Shown here: positions 34,709 through 43,820 of the stretch, in pieces
How the letters are laid out: each line of letters begins with the position of its first letter
Numbering within the stretch: the stretch's first letter is position 1
Assembly (NCBI RefSeq): GCF_025685415.1
Contig: NZ_JAGSYB010000001.1
Span: forward strand, 4,062,417 to 4,126,416
Length of the DNA: 64,000 nucleotides
Origin: Terriglobus aquaticus
GTDB taxonomy: Bacteria > Acidobacteriota > Terriglobia > Terriglobales > Acidobacteriaceae
Direction of reading: 5' to 3'
Translations under genes and position numbers: made by a program
The notes under the pieces: generated by a model
What the model was told of the DNA's origin: nothing
Databases searched by the model: none
Seen by the model: the letters and a program-made list of their open reading frames with translations, nothing else

Positions 34709-35980
34709 ATGCGCATACAAACAGCATTGACGCGGTGTGTTGTGGCGGCGGCAGTAGTTCCCGCCGCTTCCAGCGTGCTGCTTGCCCAGGCAGCGGCGAC
34801 GGGCGCGCAGCCAGGGGCGTCCGCGGTGCAGACCTCGGTTGGGACCGTGCAGTCGGTGAGCGCGGGCACGCTTTCGCTGAACAGCGATAAGGGTGGAAGC
34901 GTTTCCTACACGCTACCGGCTAACGTCCGGGTGCTACAGCTTGCACCGGGTAGCACCGATCTGAAGACGGCGCAGCCGGCTTCGGTCACCGACATTGCAG
35001 AAGGTGATCGTGCCCTGGTCTCAGGGCGCGCTGGCGACAACGGCACGGCGACCGCGTTGCGCGTCGTCCTGATGAAGAGCGGAGCGATTGCGCAGAACAA
35101 TGCGTCTCGCCAACAGGACTGGCAGCGGCGCGGTTCGGGTGGCATCGTCGAGGCGGTCGATCCTGCAGCGCACACGCTGACCGTCACCTCCGGTACGCAC
35201 AAGGAGACGATCACTACCACCCCATCCACCGTCTTCCGGCGGTACGCGCCGGGTTCGGTGAAGTTTGAAGAGGCGAGCCTCAGCAAGATCGACGACATCC
35301 ATCCCGGCGACCAGGTCCGGGTGCGCGGCGACAAGTCATCGGATGGCAGCACCATCGCCGCGGACGAGATTGTGTCAGGAGCGTTTCGCAATGTGGCCGG
35401 CCTGATCACGCGGGTCGACTCCGGGGCGAACACCGTTACGCTGAACGACTTGGCGACCAAGAAGCCGGTCACAATCGCGATTACGGGTGAGTCGGATCTG
35501 CGCTCCCTCCCGGCGGAGATGGCGGCACGCTTTGCGGCGCGCGCCCGGGGTGGGGCTGCAGGGCAGGGCGGAACTGACGCTGCGGCCGGGTCTGCCGGCG
35601 CGCGGCAGGGTGCAGGCGGAGTGAGCGCGGCAGCTAACAGCGGCGAAGGTGCTCCCGGCGGTGCAGCGCGTGGCGCTGGTGGTTCTGGTGGTCCGGCAGG
35701 AGTTGCGGGACGGCCGGCTGGCGGCCGTAGCGGCGACCTGTCCCAGGTGATCACGCGTTTGCCCAAGGCCACGTTGGCCGACCTGAAGACAGGCGAGGCC
35801 GTCATGGTGGTGGCGTCCGGTGCAAGCGGACCTGCGGGAAATCTCACCGCCATCACGTTGCTTTCCGGTGTTGAGCCTCTGCTGGCGGCATCGCCGCAGG
35901 GTGGAGCGAATTCTTTCAGCATCTCGCCCTGGAGCCTGGGCGGTGGTGAGGGCGGCGGCGAAGGTGCCGGTCCGCAGTAA
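34709..35980 (+). CDS. Secreted DUF5666-domain protein, Gly/Ala-rich
   Basis: 423 residues from ATG 34709 (MRIQTALTRCVVAAAVVPA, signal peptide ending SVLLAQ). Two or three repeated OB-like beta domains of the DUF5666 type (GTVQSVSAGTLSLNSDKG; GGIVEAVDPAAHTLTVTSG; GLITRVDSGANTVTLND), each followed by a GD-(R/Q)-V-x-V-x-G strand. From about residue 280 a disordered Gly/Ala-rich stretch leads to a short C-terminal domain. Role unknown. Immediately upstream of the TonB-receptor-like gene on the same strand. Confidence 0.75.
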   Translation: MRIQTALTRCVVAAAVVPAASSVLLAQAAATGAQPGASAVQTSVGTVQSVSAGTLSLNSDKGGSVSYTLPANVRVLQLAPGSTDLKTAQPASVTDIAEGDRALVSGRAGDNGTATALRVVLMKSGAIAQNNASRQQDWQRRGSGGIVEAVDPAAHTLTVTSGTHKETITTTPSTVFRRYAPGSVKFEEASLSKIDDIHPGDQVRVRGDKSSDGSTIAADEIVSGAFRNVAGLITRVDSGANTVTLNDLATKKPVTIAITGESDLRSLPAEMAARFAARARGGAAGQGGTDAAAGSAGARQGAGGVSAAANSGEGAPGGAARGAGGSGGPAGVAGRPAGGRSGDLSQVITRLPKATLADLKTGEAVMVVASGASGPAGNLTAITLLSGVEPLLAASPQGGANSFSISPWSLGGGEGGGEGAGPQ

Positions 35981-35991
35981 CACTGCATTGC

Positions 35992-36019
35992 AGCAGCGGA
36001 GTTCGAACGCTGCTTTCGT
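35992..36019 (+). terminator. Weak terminator-like hairpin
   Basis: AGCAGCG (35992-35998) and CGCTGCT (36008-36014) with a 9-base loop, then TTCGTT, 11 bases after the DUF5666 gene stop. Short stem; read-through to the next gene is plausible. Confidence 0.4.
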
Positions 36020-36100
36020 TCGGTCTGCATGGTTTCCCCCGAAGCGGCCCGCGCCGCGATATGCCGCGCTGTGCCCCGGGTTTGCACGGTTAGGAGAAGA

Positions 36101-39037
36101 ATGACGTTTCGCATGTGGAGTTCAAAAGTTGCGGCCCTGATGGTGGGCAGTTCGCTCGCCGTGAGTGCCACCCTAATATCGGGTAACGCGCTGCATGGCC
36201 AGGTTGCGCCGGCGGGAGCACAGACTGGTGTGCAAACCGGCGCGTCCGTAAAGGGTTCGGTCCTGGATCCGGACGGCGCTGCGATCCCCGGCGCCACCGT
36301 TACGCTGCAGCCGTCGGGCAAAGTCGCGGCAGTGACCACGAAGTCCGGCGTGGATGGCTCGTTCAGCCTGGAGGCAGTGCCGGCGGGCGTGTACACCGTG
36401 ACCGTGACCATGCCGGGGTTTGGGTCGTTTGTGCGGCCAAATGTCCGGGTGGGCGGTCAGCCGGTCAGCATCAACGTCAAGCTCAGCATCGAGCAGCAGT
36501 CGACGACCATTACGGTAACCACCAGTGACAACACGGTCTCGGTCGATCCCGATAACAACGGCAGCGCCGTTACGTTGAAGGGGTCCGACCTAGAGTCGCT
36601 GTCAGACGATCCGGACGAGCTGTCGAATGAATTATCTGCGCTGGCAGGACCGGCAGCCGGTCCCAACGGGGGTCAGATCTACGTGGACGGCTTCACCGGC
36701 GGCCAGTTGCCGCCCAAGTCCGCGATCCGCGAAGTTCGTATCAATCAGAACCCGTTTTCGGCGCAGTACGACCGGGCGGGTTTCGGACGCATCGAGATCC
36801 TGACCAAGCCGGGAACGGACAAGCTGCACGGCAATTTCAGCCTGCAAGGCATGGACAAGTCGTTCAACACGGTCACGCCGTTCCTTCAGGGTGGAAGCCA
36901 GCCGGACTACCACCAGATCTTCTTCCTGGGAACGCTCTCGGGTTCGCTCTCGAAGAAGGCTTCGTTCAATCTGTCGGGCAGCCAGCGCACCATTCAGAAC
37001 AACAGCGTGTTCGCGGGCAAGATCGCCAGCACCGGTGCGAACGACACGAATCTATGCGCTCCAGGGTCGGGAGCCGGCTGCAGCGCATTCGCGCTGCCGC
37101 CCAACTCCCGTGCAATCTTTACCCCGCAAGAGCGTTATGACTTCTCGCCGCGTCTGGACTTTGCAATTTCTGACAAGAACACACTGACCGCGCGGTACGA
37201 ACTGGAGCACAACGATCAGACCAACAGCGGCGTGGGCGGGCTGAACCTGCAGAGCGTGGGCTCCAGTACAAACTCGCGCGAAAACACGATCCAGTTGAGC
37301 GACACCCAGATCTTCAGCCCTAAGGTCATCAACGAAACGCGCTTTGAGTTCGACCGTGCGCAGTACAAGCAGTTGCCGAACTCCACCTCGCCCACCCTTA
37401 GCGTGATTGGCTACTTCACCGGCGGCGGCAGCTCCGCCGGCGTGCAGACCTACACCTCCGACCACATCGAGGTGCAGAACTACACGTCGATTCAGTTGCA
37501 GAAGAACTTCATCCGCGCCGGCCTGCGCACCCGCACTAACCGTCGCGCGCAGTTCACGGATTCGAATGCGAACGGAACGTTCTCGTACAAGAGCATCAGC
37601 GACTACTTGAACAATCAGCCGTTCCAGTTTGCGGTAACCACCTACGCGAACCCCAAGGTCAGCGGGCAGACAACCGACGTGGGCCTGTATGCCGAGGACG
37701 ACTGGAAGGCCAGGCCGAATCTGACCCTGACCTACGGCCTGCGCTACGAGGCACAGGGCGGCATCAACAGCTCACACGATCTGGCGCCGCGCCTGAGTGC
37801 GAACTACGGCATTCCCCACAAGGGCGGCAATCCGATCACGGTGTTGCGGCTTGGATACGGCATCTTCTACGACCGGTTCAACATCGGCGACATCATCAAC
37901 ACGATTCAGCAGAACGGCACCAACTCCACGCAGCAGTTGTTTCGTGCGGCTGCGAACGCAACGCTGCCGGGGTGTGCGCCGGGAAGCACCGCCGCGTGCG
38001 GCCAGGGCCTGACCTCCGCCAACACGATCTACTCGCGGGCTTCGAACCTGCGCAGCGCGTACAACCAGCAGATTGCGGCTGGTGTCGACCAGCAGTTGCC
38101 GGGTCACGCAACCATCTCCGCTACCTACATCAACACGATCGGCATGCATCAGTACTTTTCGCGCAGCCTGCCCACGGTTGGTACCAACCTGCAGTACCAG
38201 TACCAGTCTGAGGGTTACTCGCGCCAGAATCAATTGCTGATCAACGGACGTGCGCCGATCTCGCCCAAGTTCTCAGTCTTCGGCTTCTACGCCCTGAACT
38301 ATGCGAACAGCAACAGCAACGGCCCGGACACGTTTGAGACCAGCCTGGACCCGCACGTGGACTACGGGCGTCCGAGCTGGGGCAATCGCAGCCGCCTGTT
38401 TGTTTCGGGAAACTGGAGTGCTCCGTTCAAGTTCACGGTCAGCCCGTTCATGATCGCGAATTCGGGAACGCCGTACAACATCACCACGGGTACTGACACC
38501 AACGGCGATTCGATCATCAACGACCGCGGCGAATTTGCATCGGGGATTACGGGTGGCAGCTGCCGCAATCCGAACAACTTCACGTCACCCAACACGATCA
38601 CCGATACCTACACTCGCGTTCCGCAGGGTTACTGCGTTGGTCCGGCCAACGTTACGGTCAATATGCGCGTGGTGCGTGCCTTCGGCTTCGGTCCAAAGAC
38701 GGGTCAGGCCGCCGGTGCGGATCAGGGCGGCGGTCGCGGTGGCCGCGGCGGCCGCGGCGGCCCGGGTGGTGGCGGACCCGGAGGCATGTTTGGTGGCGGC
38801 AACGTTCGCTCCGACCGCAAGTACACCGTGTCGCTCGGCGCGCAGTTGATCAACCTGTTCAACAACGTGAACTACGCTCCGCCAAACGGCAACCTGAGCA
38901 CGGTGGTGCGCGATGCCAACGGCAACTTCCTCCAGTCGCAGAGCCTCTTCGGCCTGTCGCAGTCGCTGGCCGGTGGACCGTTCTCCTCGGGTTCGGCGGT
39001 TCGCCGCATCTTCCTACAGGCGAACTTCAGCTTCTAG
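36101..39037 (+). CDS. TonB-dependent receptor-like outer-membrane protein with carboxypeptidase-regulatory domain
   Basis: 978 residues from ATG 36101, preceded by a strong TAGGAGAAGA site. Signal peptide to about residue 34. A carboxypeptidase-regulatory-like Ig domain spans about 45-130 (GSVLDPDGAAIPGATVTLQP...GSFSLEAVPAGVYTVTV). A plug-like region follows (VRINQNPFSAQYDRAGFGRIEILTKPG) and then a long beta barrel ending in ...RIFLQANFSF with the terminal Phe needed for BAM assembly. This is the abundant acidobacterial OmpA/TonB-receptor-like class thought to import glycans. An RGG-rich tract (38727-38775) interrupts the last strands. Confidence 0.9.
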   Translation: MTFRMWSSKVAALMVGSSLAVSATLISGNALHGQVAPAGAQTGVQTGASVKGSVLDPDGAAIPGATVTLQPSGKVAAVTTKSGVDGSFSLEAVPAGVYTVTVTMPGFGSFVRPNVRVGGQPVSINVKLSIEQQSTTITVTTSDNTVSVDPDNNGSAVTLKGSDLESLSDDPDELSNELSALAGPAAGPNGGQIYVDGFTGGQLPPKSAIREVRINQNPFSAQYDRAGFGRIEILTKPGTDKLHGNFSLQGMDKSFNTVTPFLQGGSQPDYHQIFFLGTLSGSLSKKASFNLSGSQRTIQNNSVFAGKIASTGANDTNLCAPGSGAGCSAFALPPNSRAIFTPQERYDFSPRLDFAISDKNTLTARYELEHNDQTNSGVGGLNLQSVGSSTNSRENTIQLSDTQIFSPKVINETRFEFDRAQYKQLPNSTSPTLSVIGYFTGGGSSAGVQTYTSDHIEVQNYTSIQLQKNFIRAGLRTRTNRRAQFTDSNANGTFSYKSISDYLNNQPFQFAVTTYANPKVSGQTTDVGLYAEDDWKARPNLTLTYGLRYEAQGGINSSHDLAPRLSANYGIPHKGGNPITVLRLGYGIFYDRFNIGDIINTIQQNGTNSTQQLFRAAANATLPGCAPGSTAACGQGLTSANTIYSRASNLRSAYNQQIAAGVDQQLPGHATISATYINTIGMHQYFSRSLPTVGTNLQYQYQSEGYSRQNQLLINGRAPISPKFSVFGFYALNYANSNSNGPDTFETSLDPHVDYGRPSWGNRSRLFVSGNWSAPFKFTVSPFMIANSGTPYNITTGTDTNGDSIINDRGEFASGITGGSCRNPNNFTSPNTITDTYTRVPQGYCVGPANVTVNMRVVRAFGFGPKTGQAAGADQGGGRGGRGGRGGPGGGGPGGMFGGGNVRSDRKYTVSLGAQLINLFNNVNYAPPNGNLSTVVRDANGNFLQSQSLFGLSQSLAGGPFSSGSAVRRIFLQANFSF

Positions 39038-39057
39038 GAAATCGGAGAACGCAGACG

Positions 39058-39087
39058 AACGGCCCGCTCACTGAGCGGGCCGTTTCG
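39058..39087 (+). terminator. Rho-independent terminator between convergent genes
   Basis: AACGGCCCGCTCA (39058-39070) and TGAGCGGGCCGTT (39072-39084), then TCG; effective 11-bp stem. Located 20 bases after the receptor stop and 30 before the end of the aldehyde dehydrogenase gene. Confidence 0.85.
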
Positions 39088-39114
39088 CTTGCGCTTCCGT
39101 TGCGTACAGAGAAA

Positions 39115-40488
39115 TTACGCGATGACGACCGTCTTTGCGTTCAGGAACTCGCGGATGCCGGCCGGGCCGAGCTCGCGGCCATAGCCGGAGTTCTTGATTC
39201 CGCCGAATGGATAGCGCGGGTCGCTGGCAACGGGCTGATTCAGGTAGACCATGCCGGCCTCGATGCCATTCAGCAGCGCCTCCTGCTCGACCGGGTCGGC
39301 AGTCCACACCGACGCACCCAGGCCAAAGGGCGTGTCGTTCGCGATGGTGAGCGCTTCCTGCACGTCGTTGGCACGGAACAGCATGGCGACGGGGCCGAAG
39401 ATCTCCTGCCGGTAGACGGGCGAGCTGCGTGGAACGTTGACGATCACCGTCGGCTCGAAGAAGTAGCCGTTGCCGACCATGCGCGTGCCGCCGGTAAGGA
39501 TGCGCCCGCCCGCGGCCACAGCATCGCGGATCTGTTCTTCCAGCACCTGCACCGCTCTAGCGCTGCTGAGAGGTCCCACTTCAATCTCCGGCTTCATGGG
39601 ATCGCCAATGCGCAGACGCTCCATGCCAGCAACAAAGCGCTGCTGGAACTCTCCAAAGACTTCGTTCTGCACAATGAAGCGCTTGGCAGCAACGCAGGAC
39701 TGGCCACCGTTGACCATGCGAGCCTTCACGGCCGCTTCGGCGGCGGCTTCCACGTTGGCGGATGGCATGACGATGAAGGGGTCGCTGCCGCCAAGTTCCA
39801 GCACCGTCTTCTTCAGCAGCCATCCACTCTGCGCGGCGATGGCGCGACCCGCGCCTTCGCTGCCAGTCAGCGTAGCGCCGCGCACACGGCTGTCGTTCAG
39901 GATCGCTTCCACCGCAGGAACTTCCACCAGCAGCGTACTGAGTACGCCCCGCAGGAATCCGGCACGGCGAAACAGCCCCTCAATCTGCAGGGCGCACTGT
40001 GGGACGCTGGGAGCGTTCTTCAGCAGCACCGTATTGCCGGCGAGCAGGGCAGGGACGGCGAAGCGAAAGACTTGCCAGAATGGGAAGTTCCAGGGCATGA
40101 CGGCCAGCAGCATGCCCAGCGGCTCGTATTGCACATAGGCCTGGCCGGTAGGCGCGGTCTCGTTACGCAGGACCTCCGGCGCCAGGAAGCGAGCGGCGTT
40201 TTGCGCGAAGTAGCGGCAGGCATCGATGCACTTGTCGATCTCTGCACCTGCGGCGGCGATCGGCTTGCCCATCTCCAGCGTGATGATGCGCGCCAGGTCG
40301 GCCCGCTCTTCTTCCAGCAGCGTGGCGAGTTTGCGCATGCACAGCGCACGGTGCTCCAGCGGCAGCCGGCGGTGCTCGTCGAAGGCACGCGCACACACGT
40401 CGATCTTGTCGCGCATGGCCTGTTCGCTCAGCGCTGGAAAGGTGCGGAGGACAGAGCCGGTAGCGGGATTGATCGACTGAATGGCCAT
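39115..40488 (-). CDS. Aldehyde dehydrogenase (succinate-semialdehyde dehydrogenase-like)
   Basis: 457 residues, the short-form length of GabD/Sad-type NAD(P)-dependent enzymes. Motifs: MPWNFPFWQVFRFAVPALLAGNTVLLKNA, catalytic Glu in TVLELGGSDPFIV, catalytic Cys in VNGGQSCVAAKR, and EIFGPVAMLF. Starts AIQSINPATGSVL, usual for succinate-semialdehyde dehydrogenases; substrate assignment is inferred from that resemblance. Single gene, divergent from the deaminase. Confidence 0.9.
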   Translation of the reverse strand: MAIQSINPATGSVLRTFPALSEQAMRDKIDVCARAFDEHRRLPLEHRALCMRKLATLLEEERADLARIITLEMGKPIAAAGAEIDKCIDACRYFAQNAARFLAPEVLRNETAPTGQAYVQYEPLGMLLAVMPWNFPFWQVFRFAVPALLAGNTVLLKNAPSVPQCALQIEGLFRRAGFLRGVLSTLLVEVPAVEAILNDSRVRGATLTGSEGAGRAIAAQSGWLLKKTVLELGGSDPFIVMPSANVEAAAEAAVKARMVNGGQSCVAAKRFIVQNEVFGEFQQRFVAGMERLRIGDPMKPEIEVGPLSSARAVQVLEEQIRDAVAAGGRILTGGTRMVGNGYFFEPTVIVNVPRSSPVYRQEIFGPVAMLFRANDVQEALTIANDTPFGLGASVWTADPVEQEALLNGIEAGMVYLNQPVASDPRYPFGGIKNSGYGRELGPAGIREFLNAKTVVIA

Positions 40489-40642
40489 GGGCGAGCGGAG
40501 CGCGTTCGGAACTGAGACCTCGGATCGTGAGCCGACAGACCCGGGCGCGGGTGCCTTCTACCGTAGCAAACTCGGCTGCCGGGTGGCTCCAACAAGCTGC
40601 GGCATGTCGGTCCACCGCCCTGATTTGCGATACTGAGGGCGA

Positions 40643-41122
40643 ATGTCCTCTTTGCCTGATCCACGCTTCATGCGCATGGCCATCCAGATCGCCACGGAAA
40701 ATGTAACCGGCCATCGCGGCGGGCCGTTTGGAGCGGTGGTGGTGCGCAACGGCGAGGTGATCGCGGCCGAAGCGAACTCCGTGACACGCACCAACGATCC
40801 CACCGCACATGCCGAGGTGAACGCCATCCGTGCGGCGTGTGCGAAGCTGCAGACGTTTCAGTTGAGCGACTGCGACGTGTACACCAGTTGTGAGCCATGC
40901 CCTATGTGCCTGGCCGCCATCAACTGGGCACGTTGCCGGACCATCTACTTCGGCAACAGCGCGCGCGACGCGGCAGACGCCGGCTTCGACGACAACTTCC
41001 TCTATGAAGAGATGAGGCGGCCGGCGGAAGAGCGCCGTCTGCCTGCGCACCAGATGCTGCGGGATGAGGCCCAGGAGTCGTTTGCGGCCTGGCGCGAAAG
41101 CGAGAAAAGGATCGACTACTGA
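40643..41122 (+). CDS. Nucleoside/guanine deaminase (CDA fold)
   Basis: 159 residues, zinc deaminase. HAEVNAIRAA carries the zinc His and proton-shuttle Glu, and SCEPCPMCLAAINWARC carries the two zinc Cys. The N-terminus FMRMAIQIATENVTGHRGGPFGAVVVRNGEVIA and the tail DDNFLYEEMRRPAEER match B. subtilis GuaD-type guanine deaminases better than the tRNA adenosine deaminase TadA. Two bases separate its stop from the hom start, so they are co-transcribed. Confidence 0.88.
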   Translation: MSSLPDPRFMRMAIQIATENVTGHRGGPFGAVVVRNGEVIAAEANSVTRTNDPTAHAEVNAIRAACAKLQTFQLSDCDVYTSCEPCPMCLAAINWARCRTIYFGNSARDAADAGFDDNFLYEEMRRPAEERRLPAHQMLRDEAQESFAAWRESEKRIDY

Positions 41123-41124
41123 CC

Positions 41125-42420
41125 ATGAACGAATCCGCTGTGAAACCCGTCAAGACAGATGAGAAACGCGTGGCCCTGCTGGGCTTCGGCACGGTCGGCT
41201 CCGCCGTTGCGCATTTGCTGCACGACCAGAAGTTTGAGGGCGTGCGTCTGACGCACATCTACAATCGCGGCATTGCGCGCAAGCAGGGCAGCGATCGTGC
41301 GTCCGGACTTTCCGGCGACATCGTCTGGACCGAGAATATCGAGGACGTGCTGAACAGCGACGCGAACGTGGTGATCGAGGTCGTGGGCGGCCTGCATCCG
41401 ACGGGCGAGTGGCTGACGCGTGCTCTCGCATCCGGCAAGCACGTGGTCACGGCGAACAAGCAGCTCATCGCGTACCACGGTGCGGAGCTGTCGCAGCTTG
41501 CACGGCAGAACGGCGTATCGCTGGTGTACAACGCCGCTGTTGCCGGCGGTGTGCCTGTGATTCCCGCCGTGCTGCACGGCCTGCAAGGCGACCGCGTGCG
41601 CCAGATTGCGGGCATTCTGAACGGCACCTGCAACTTCATCCTGTCGCAGATGGAAGCGGGCGCGGACTACCACGACGTGCTCGCGAAGGCGCAGGCCGCC
41701 GGCTATGCCGAGGCGGATCCCACCGCGGACGTGGACGGCTTCGACGCGCGGGCCAAGCTCTGCATCCTGGCGCGTACGGCCATGCAGGTGGGTTTGAACC
41801 CCGATGCGGTGCCCGTACAGACCATCCGCAACGTGCGCCTGGTCGACTTCCACTATGCGCGAGACCTGAACTGCACCATCCGCCAGGTGGCTCGCGTTGA
41901 AAGTGACGGGGACACGATCCGCGCCAACGTTGGTCCGACGCTGGTGCCCCACACCTCGCCATTCGCTTGGTCGCACGGAACCCAGAACCTGGTCATGACC
42001 ACGGGCGAGTTCGGCGGCGATGTTGTCTTCAGCGGCCACGGAGCGGGCGGCAATCCTACGGCTGTCGCCGTGGTCAGCGACCTGCTTGCCGTGGCGCACG
42101 GCAGCGCATCGCCGTTGCTGCCGGTGCAGGATCGAGCGGTCAGCCGCGAGTTCGTTGCGCCGCACTACTTGCGGTTTGTGGTGCAGGACAAGCCGGGCAT
42201 CATTTCCGCCATCTCCGGAGCGCTGGCGCAGGTGGGAGCCAACATCGACAGCATCGTGCAGCGGCCTGGCTATCCGAAGGACGCGTTGCCGTTCGTGGTC
42301 ACCACGGAGCCGTGCTCCACAACCACCGTGCAGCAGGCTGTGCACACCATTGGCCAGATGCCAACCATGCTGGAAGAGCCCTTGCTGCTGCAGATGATGC
42401 GAGAGCCCGAGGGCGACTGA
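41125..42420 (+). CDS. hom: Homoserine dehydrogenase
   Basis: Reduces aspartate semialdehyde to homoserine, the branch point to threonine and methionine. 431 residues: NAD-binding VALLGFGTVGSAVAHLL, catalytic region IAGILNGTCNFILSQME and AEADPTADVDGFDARAKL with the active Lys/Asp, and a C-terminal ACT domain (RFVVQDKPGIISAISGALAQVGANIDSIVQ) that normally gives threonine inhibition. Monofunctional, not fused to aspartokinase. Second gene after the deaminase. Confidence 0.97.
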   Translation: MNESAVKPVKTDEKRVALLGFGTVGSAVAHLLHDQKFEGVRLTHIYNRGIARKQGSDRASGLSGDIVWTENIEDVLNSDANVVIEVVGGLHPTGEWLTRALASGKHVVTANKQLIAYHGAELSQLARQNGVSLVYNAAVAGGVPVIPAVLHGLQGDRVRQIAGILNGTCNFILSQMEAGADYHDVLAKAQAAGYAEADPTADVDGFDARAKLCILARTAMQVGLNPDAVPVQTIRNVRLVDFHYARDLNCTIRQVARVESDGDTIRANVGPTLVPHTSPFAWSHGTQNLVMTTGEFGGDVVFSGHGAGGNPTAVAVVSDLLAVAHGSASPLLPVQDRAVSREFVAPHYLRFVVQDKPGIISAISGALAQVGANIDSIVQRPGYPKDALPFVVTTEPCSTTTVQQAVHTIGQMPTMLEEPLLLQMMREPEGD

Positions 42421-42527
42421 GGCCAGTTGTGGAGCACGCCCGTTTCCTCGCGCGATCATCGGCGGGTTTGCGGTCCTGCTTACACGAGGCGTGCGTCCGA
42501 ATCGGTCGCCGCCTCCGTCCATCCAGT

Positions 42528-43775
42528 GTGCGACGTCTGCTGCAGTGCCTCGTCCCCGCTCTCCTCTGCTTTGCCGCAAGCGCACCCGCGCAGACGATCG
42601 CTCCGGTTGTCAGCACGCCCGTGCCGCCCAACTCCGCACGTGCAGAGCGCGCGTCCTATGTGGTGCTGATGTCGCTGGACGCGTTTCGTTACGACTACCT
42701 GCAGAAGTACGACGCGCCGAACCTGCAGCGACTTGCCAAGCAGGGAGCGACCGCTCCCGAAGGCATGATCCCGTCCTACCCTTCGCTGACCTTCCCGAAC
42801 CACTACACGCTGGTGACGGGCCTGTTGCCGGAGCATTCCGGCATGGTGGCCAACGGCTACTACGACGCCGTGCGCGACCAGCAGTACTCCATGAGCAAGA
42901 CCTCCGGCGATGGCACCTGGTACCACGGCGTTCCGCTGTGGTCGCTGGCGGAGCAGCAGGGCATGCGCGCGGCGTCGTTCTTCTGGCCCACGTCCGACGC
43001 CGAGATCGCGGGCGAGCGCCCGGCCTACTACGTCCCTTTCGACGACAAGTTCGACGACGAGAAGCGCGTTCAGCAGGTGCTGGCGTGGCTAGCGCTGCCG
43101 CCCGAGCAGCGGCCGCACCTGATCACGCTGTACTACAGCAACGTGGATCATGCCGGGCACAACTTCGGACCGGACTCGCCTGAGACGCGCGAGGCCGTCC
43201 ACCACGTAGACGAGCTGATCGGCGAGTTAAAGCATGGCCTGGACGCTACCGGCCTGCCCATCGATCTGGTCGTCGTCGCCGACCATGGCATGGTGCGCGT
43301 CAACCCGGAGCCCGTGATCCTCGACCAGTACGCAGATCTGAGCAAGTTCCGAACGGTGGGATCGCTGCTCTACGCTCCGGACGAAGCCACGGCCGAAGCG
43401 GCCTACCGGCAGTTCCGCGCACATCCCGATCCGCGCTTCACGGCATACCGCCGCAAGGACGTGCCGGCACAACTTCAATACAACGACAATCCGCGTGAGG
43501 GCGATCCCGTGATGGTTGCCAACGGGCCGTACACGATCCATGCCCATCCCCGGACCGAGGGCAAGGACAACCTTGGCGAACACGGCTTCGATCCTGCGGT
43601 GGTTCCGGAGATGAAGGCGCTCTTCGTTGCGGAGGGCCCGGGGGTGCGGCACACCACTCTGGCGTCATTTCCCAACGTCGATGTGTATGACTTCGTCTGC
43701 GCCCTGCTGCACCTGAAGCCTGCACCGAACGACGGCGCGCTGGGTCCGCTCAAGCCCGCGTTGCGGCACAAATAA
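42528..43775 (+). CDS. Secreted nucleotide pyrophosphatase/phosphodiesterase-like phosphatase
   Basis: Alkaline-phosphatase-superfamily enzyme of the NPP type (PF01663), about 415 residues. Metal and nucleophile residues: VVLMSLDAFRYDYL (Asp), YPSLTFPNHYTLVTGL (Thr nucleophile), YYSNVDHAGHNFGPDSPE (Asp, His), VVVADHGM (Asp-His) and GEHGFDPA (His). No ATG suits. GTG 42528 gives an ideal signal peptide (RRLLQCLVPALLCFAASAPAQ); TTG 42468 or GTG 42429 remain possible, the last only 9 bases after hom. Followed by a perfect hairpin. Confidence 0.88.
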   Translation: MRRLLQCLVPALLCFAASAPAQTIAPVVSTPVPPNSARAERASYVVLMSLDAFRYDYLQKYDAPNLQRLAKQGATAPEGMIPSYPSLTFPNHYTLVTGLLPEHSGMVANGYYDAVRDQQYSMSKTSGDGTWYHGVPLWSLAEQQGMRAASFFWPTSDAEIAGERPAYYVPFDDKFDDEKRVQQVLAWLALPPEQRPHLITLYYSNVDHAGHNFGPDSPETREAVHHVDELIGELKHGLDATGLPIDLVVVADHGMVRVNPEPVILDQYADLSKFRTVGSLLYAPDEATAEAAYRQFRAHPDPRFTAYRRKDVPAQLQYNDNPREGDPVMVANGPYTIHAHPRTEGKDNLGEHGFDPAVVPEMKALFVAEGPGVRHTTLASFPNVDVYDFVCALLHLKPAPNDGALGPLKPALRHK

Positions 43776-43804
43776 GATCGGCAGCGCATGCGCGCTGCCG
43801 ATCT
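43775..43804. terminator. Bidirectional hairpin between convergent genes
   Basis: AGATCGGCAGCGC (43775-43787), loop ATGC, GCGCTGCCGATCT (43792-43804). Perfect 13-bp stem beginning in the phosphatase stop codon and ending 17 bases before the sulfur-carrier fusion gene's end. No clear T-run on either side. Confidence 0.75.
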
Positions 43805-43820
43805 CTGCTGCAGTGACTGC

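Noticed and set aside
36029..36100. Earlier start for the TonB-receptor-like gene
   Set aside because: The ATG at 36101 has an ideal ribosome site and leads straight into a signal peptide.
38727..38775. GGCCGCGGC repeats as a DNA-level regulatory repeat
   Set aside because: They are in frame and encode RGG units of the receptor; coding explains them.
41116..42585. 489-codon minus-strand open frame
   Set aside because: Antisense to hom; His/Gln/Arg-rich composition typical of shadows.
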